Shown here in pieces: positions 5,304-7,857 of a stretch of 7,857 bases of DNA. Both the position numbers and the translations under genes were made by a program. Within the stretch, counting starts at the first letter, position 1; every line of letters begins with the position of its first letter. Location: contig JBKJML010000059.1 in assembly GCA_046596415.1 (NCBI GenBank), positions 1-7,857 of the forward strand, given 5' to 3'. The DNA is from JBKJML01 sp046596415. Its GTDB lineage: Bacteria; Actinomycetota; Thermoleophilia; Gaiellales; Gaiellaceae. A model generated the notes under the pieces. It ran no database searches, was not told where the DNA came from, and saw nothing but the letters and a program-made list of their open reading frames with translations.

Positions 5304-6077
5304 CTAGCGGGCCGCGGTCGCTGCGAAGTACCGCAGTGCGGCCTCGCCGAGCGCGCGAGTGCCCGCGTAGGCAATCGCGCCCTTGAGCGCCCAGCCGGCG
5401 ACCGGAACGAAGCCGAGCGCCTCCCGTGCGAGCAGGCGCAGGCCGAAGGCGGAGCCCACGACGGCGAGCACCTCGGGGAGCCGGCTCTGGTCGATCTCGA
5501 CGCCGTGGGCCGCGCCGAGTCGCAACACGAGCCGCACCTGGTTCAGCGTCAGCACCGGCAGGTCGGCGCCGGGCACGAAGATGGCTGCGCCGAGAATGCC
5601 GTTCTTGCGCGAGAAGTCTCGGATCAGCTCCCGGCACACCGGCTCCCGGAGCACGGGCAGCCGCGCCGCAAGCGACGTGCCGCGCTCGCCGAGCCGCGCC
5701 GCGAGCACCTCGGCGATCTGCTCGACCGGAAAGCCGCTGCCCGGGGCGCAGAAGACGACATCGGTGGCGAGCACGTACGGCACGTCCCATAGCTCCTCGG
5801 CCCCGGTCTGGACGGCCACGATCGGCACCCGGGCCCGGTTTGCCGCCTTCAGCAGCTCTCGGTCGGTATCGGTCGGCTCGCCGGCGAGCACGTGCACGAG
5901 CGCCTCGGCTGCCCCCACTTCGCCGCCCTCGCGGACGACGCGCGGGGCGCCGCCCCGCGCGAGCTCCTTCGCGAGCTGCCCCGCGAGCACGCCGCTTACC
6001 TGCAACGGCCGCGCGTCGCCGAGTGAGCGTGCCTCCTTCAGCAGCCCGAAGAGGACGGTCGGGTTGAGCGACGCCAA
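5304..6077 (-). CDS. DUF697-family membrane-associated protein with a GTPase-like domain lacking the P-loop
   Basis: This 257-residue protein has two parts. The C-terminal part (about 145-255) fits DUF697 (YcjF-like). It contains FVPGADLPVLTLNQVRLVL (167-185), hydrophobic helices around 200-225, FVPVAGWALKGAIAYAG (223-239) and a terminal GTRALGEAALRYF. The N-terminal part (about 20-135) resembles the second half of a small GTPase fold: strands ALVHVLAG (59-66), VPIVAVQTG (84-92) and DVVFCAPGSGF (106-116). It has no GxxxxGK[S/T], and VQTG sits where N/TKxD is expected, so nucleotide binding looks lost or was never present. In other DUF697 proteins the domain often follows an active GTPase. The start is a TTG (6077-6075) directly after the rodA stop, with only a weak ribosome-binding site, so translational coupling to rodA is likely. 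The position suggests a link to cell elongation, but that is inference. Confidence 0.82.
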   Translation of the reverse strand: MASLNPTVLFGLLKEARSLGDARPLQVSGVLAGQLAKELARGGAPRVVREGGEVGAAEALVHVLAGEPTDTDRELLKAANRARVPIVAVQTGAEELWDVPYVLATDVVFCAPGSGFPVEQIAEVLAARLGERGTSLAARLPVLREPVCRELIRDFSRKNGILGAAIFVPGADLPVLTLNQVRLVLRLGAAHGVEIDQSRLPEVLAVVGSAFGLRLLAREALGFVPVAGWALKGAIAYAGTRALGEAALRYFAATAAR

Positions 6078-7268
6078 CTATCGACCGATCCGTCGGCGCT
6101 GGTTGCCGCGCGCGTGGATCGACTGGAGCACGCCGATCCCGAGCAGGTTCGCGACCATCGACGAGCCGCCGACCGTGACGAACGGCAGCGGAATGCCGGT
6201 GACGGGCGCGATCCCCATTGTCATCCCGACGTTGACGAAGATCTGGAACAGGAACCCAACGACGATGCCTCCTGCCACGATCGCGCAGTAATGGTCGCGA
6301 GCGAGCGTGATCACACGGAGGCCGCGCCAGACGACGAGCAGGTAGAGGAGCAGCAGGATCGCCGCGCCGAAGAAGCCACGCTGCTCGGCGAACGAGGCGA
6401 ACACGAAGTCGGTCTGATGCTCCGGTACGTAGTCGTAACGGGTCTGAGTCGCCCCGGCGACACCGCGGCCGTCGAGGCCGCCGGAGCCGACCGCGGTCAT
6501 CGACTGCGTCACGTTGTACGTCAGTCCGGCCGGGTCACGGTCTGGGTTCGTGAACCCGGTCAGGCGGGCCGTCTGGTACGGCCTCAACACCTCGACGCCG
6601 AGCGACGGGAGCAGCCAGAGCGCGCAGACGATCCCGGTCACGCCGATCGCACCCAGCACGACGAGGTGGGACCAGCGGACGCCGCCGACGAAGAGGATCG
6701 CGGCGAGCGCGGCGCCGTAGACGAGCGTCGTGCCGATATCGGGCTGCACGAACACGAGCAGCATCGGCACGAGACCGAGGCCGACGATCGAGACGACACC
6801 GCGCCAGCGCGTGAGCCGGCGGGCGCGGTCGGTCACGAAGCCGGCGAGCGCGAGCACGAAGAAGAGCTTCCCGAACTCGGACGGCTGGAAGACGAACGGG
6901 CCGACGTCGATCCACCGGGTCGAGCCTCGTGCGGCCTCACCGAGTGCGAACACGACGACCATCAGCACTGTCGTGCCGGCATAGAGCACCTTGCGGTAGC
7001 GCCGGTAGAGCTCCGGATCGACGAACATCAGCACGAGCATCCCGGCCACGCCGGCGGCGGCGGCGATCCCCTGCCGCACGAGGAAGTGGCCCGGGTCGCC
7101 CTCGACCGAGTAGCGCGTGATGCCGTCGATCGCCCAGAGGCCGTAGCCGACGAGCCCGGCGACGGTCGCGAGCAGAAGCCAGTCCAGGCGGCGGACGAAC
7201 GCCACGGCGTCGGCGCGCTCGGCGCGGCGCGCACGGGCCTGATTGCGGGTGCCGGCGTAATCGATCAT
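6078..7268 (-). CDS. rodA: RodA, SEDS-family peptidoglycan glycosyltransferase
   Basis: Integral-membrane SEDS protein that polymerises lipid II into glycan strands during cell elongation, in a complex with the transpeptidase PBP2. It has 396 residues, typical for RodA, with about ten hydrophobic segments, the first at about 29-48. Family motifs are clear: RGSTRWIDVGPFVFQPSEFGK (114-134), FVQPDIGT (173-180), VPEHQTDFVFA (281-291) with Asp287 as the presumed catalytic Asp (equivalent to E. coli D262), and TGIPLPFVTVGGSSM (357-371). The ATG at 7268 shares its A with the mrdA TGA stop, giving TGATG. A farther upstream start at 7448 would add an Arg-rich out-of-frame reading of mrdA and is rejected. 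RodA is distinguished from FtsW by its partner gene mrdA and the lack of division genes, not by a decisive motif. Confidence 0.96.
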   Translation of the reverse strand: MIDYAGTRNQARARRAERADAVAFVRRLDWLLLATVAGLVGYGLWAIDGITRYSVEGDPGHFLVRQGIAAAAGVAGMLVLMFVDPELYRRYRKVLYAGTTVLMVVVFALGEAARGSTRWIDVGPFVFQPSEFGKLFFVLALAGFVTDRARRLTRWRGVVSIVGLGLVPMLLVFVQPDIGTTLVYGAALAAILFVGGVRWSHLVVLGAIGVTGIVCALWLLPSLGVEVLRPYQTARLTGFTNPDRDPAGLTYNVTQSMTAVGSGGLDGRGVAGATQTRYDYVPEHQTDFVFASFAEQRGFFGAAILLLLYLLVVWRGLRVITLARDHYCAIVAGGIVVGFLFQIFVNVGMTMGIAPVTGIPLPFVTVGGSSMVANLLGIGVLQSIHARGNQRRRIGR

Positions 7269-7857
7269 CAGTCGGAGGGAACCACGCCCTGGGCTCCGGC
7301 CTTCGTGTTGAACCACTCCTCGAAGACGCGCAATGCGGCCGGGGCGGCGGCGACGCCGCCGTGGCCGCCGTTCTCGATCAGGGCACAGACGACGATCGCC
7401 GGCTTGCCGTTGTAGCGCGAGCCGTCGTAGGGCCCGTAGCCGCACCACCAGGCCTGGTCCTCCTGGTGGCCGATCGGGTACCCCGGCAGGTTGACGATCT
7501 TCTCTGCCGTGCCCGTCTTCCCGGCGACCGCGACGGGGAACGAGCCGAAGACGCCGGACGAGGTGCCGTCCTTGTCGTGCGTCGCCGCGTAGAGGCCCTC
7601 GTTGACGACCGCGAGCGCACCCGAGTCGATCCCGACAGCGCGCGGCGGGTCAGGTGCGAAGCGCGCCTGGGTGACGGCCGACGCGCCGTTCGAGCCCGGC
7701 CGCTCGACGTCCTGGACGAGGTACGGGGTGACGAGCTTGCCGCCGTTCGCCAGCAGCGCATAGAAGCGCGCCATCTGGAGCGGAGTGACGGCGATGTCCT
7801 TCTGGCCGATCGTGAGCTGGATCGAGTCGCCCGGGTTCCACGCGCGGTCGATCGGTG
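7268..7857 (-). CDS. mrdA: Penicillin-binding protein 2, C-terminal part of the transpeptidase domain
   Basis: This is the 3' part of a class B penicillin-binding protein, the D,D-transpeptidase that cross-links peptidoglycan during elongation. It is anchored in the membrane with its enzyme domain outside. The gene enters from the right edge, and 196 complete residues are visible. WNPGDSIQLTIGQ followed by TPLQMARFYALLANGG is the classic region before the active-site KTG box. GKTGTA is encoded around 7505-7522, with the KTG codons at 7519-7511. IGQKD stands where IGQG is common in the family. The catalytic SxxK and SxN motifs, transmembrane anchor and dimerisation domain lie outside the window. 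The one-base overlap with rodA, together with the partnership of PBP2 and RodA, makes mrdA more likely than ftsI. The C-terminus is short after the ALRVFEEWF helix. Confidence 0.95.
   Translation of the reverse strand, partial: PIDRAWNPGDSIQLTIGQKDIAVTPLQMARFYALLANGGKLVTPYLVQDVERPGSNGASAVTQARFAPDPPRAVGIDSGALAVVNEGLYAATHDKDGTSSGVFGSFPVAVAGKTGTAEKIVNLPGYPIGHQEDQAWWCGYGPYDGSRYNGKPAIVVCALIENGGHGGVAAAPAALRVFEEWFNTKAGAQGVVPSD

Noticed and set aside
5245..5790. Extension of the small hypothetical gene upstream to 5790
   Set aside because: This part runs out of frame through the DUF697 gene and is Arg/Ala-rich filler. The strong ribosome-binding site sits before the ATG at 5244.
6114..7415. Long plus-strand open frame (433 codons) opposite rodA and mrdA
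   Set aside because: It is antisense to unmistakable RodA and PBP2 coding sequence. The His/Asp/Glu/Arg-rich composition is typical of a high-GC complement frame.
7269..7448. Longer RodA start at 7448
   Set aside because: The added 60 residues are an Arg-rich out-of-frame reading of mrdA; the ATG at 7268 gives normal RodA length and a typical stop-start overlap.

Overview
The window is a high-GC, single-orientation block of housekeeping genes. Every gene I can support lies on the minus strand, so transcription runs from right to left. The order is mrdA (PBP2, 3' part) - rodA - DUF697-type protein - small hypothetical - RNase E/G - rplU (L21) - rpmA (L27) - obg (cut at the left edge). The very high GC, RNase E/G-rplU-rpmA-obg synteny, TTG and GTG starts, an actinobacterial-style L21 and L27, and an RNase E/G core between long acidic/basic tails all suggest an actinobacterium. 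A deep lineage such as Thermoleophilia (Gaiellales or Solirubrobacterales-like) is my best guess. That placement is inference from style, not from a search.

Right half (about 7857 down to 5050): a cell-elongation module. The PBP2 transpeptidase overlaps RodA, the SEDS glycosyltransferase it partners, by one base. RodA is followed with no gap by a protein that looks like a GTPase-type domain without a P-loop, joined to a membrane-associated DUF697 domain. A 64-residue protein of unknown function closes the module. Its stop codon lies inside a 22-bp inverted repeat that probably marks the end of this transcription unit.

Middle (about 4999 down to 1946): a roughly 150-bp leader, then a 966-residue RNase E/G. 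It has the S1 and DNase I-like catalytic core, the Zn-link cysteines, a probable TRAM domain, and low-complexity tails carrying three copies of a basic RGGRNRKK module.

Left third (1945 down to 1): the ribosome assembly cluster rplU-rpmA-obg, with genes 0 to 6 nt apart. rplU has no visible Shine-Dalgarno. It is preceded by a perfect 7-bp hairpin with a T4 tail inside a 20-codon ORF that overlaps the rplU start as ATGA. L21 has about twice the usual length because of a linker and a C-terminal helical module.

I see no mobile element, CRISPR array, RNA gene or defence system. The best leads are the rplU leader, the L21 extension, the RNase E/G accessory architecture, the P-loop-less DUF697 protein next to rodA, and the long inverted repeat.
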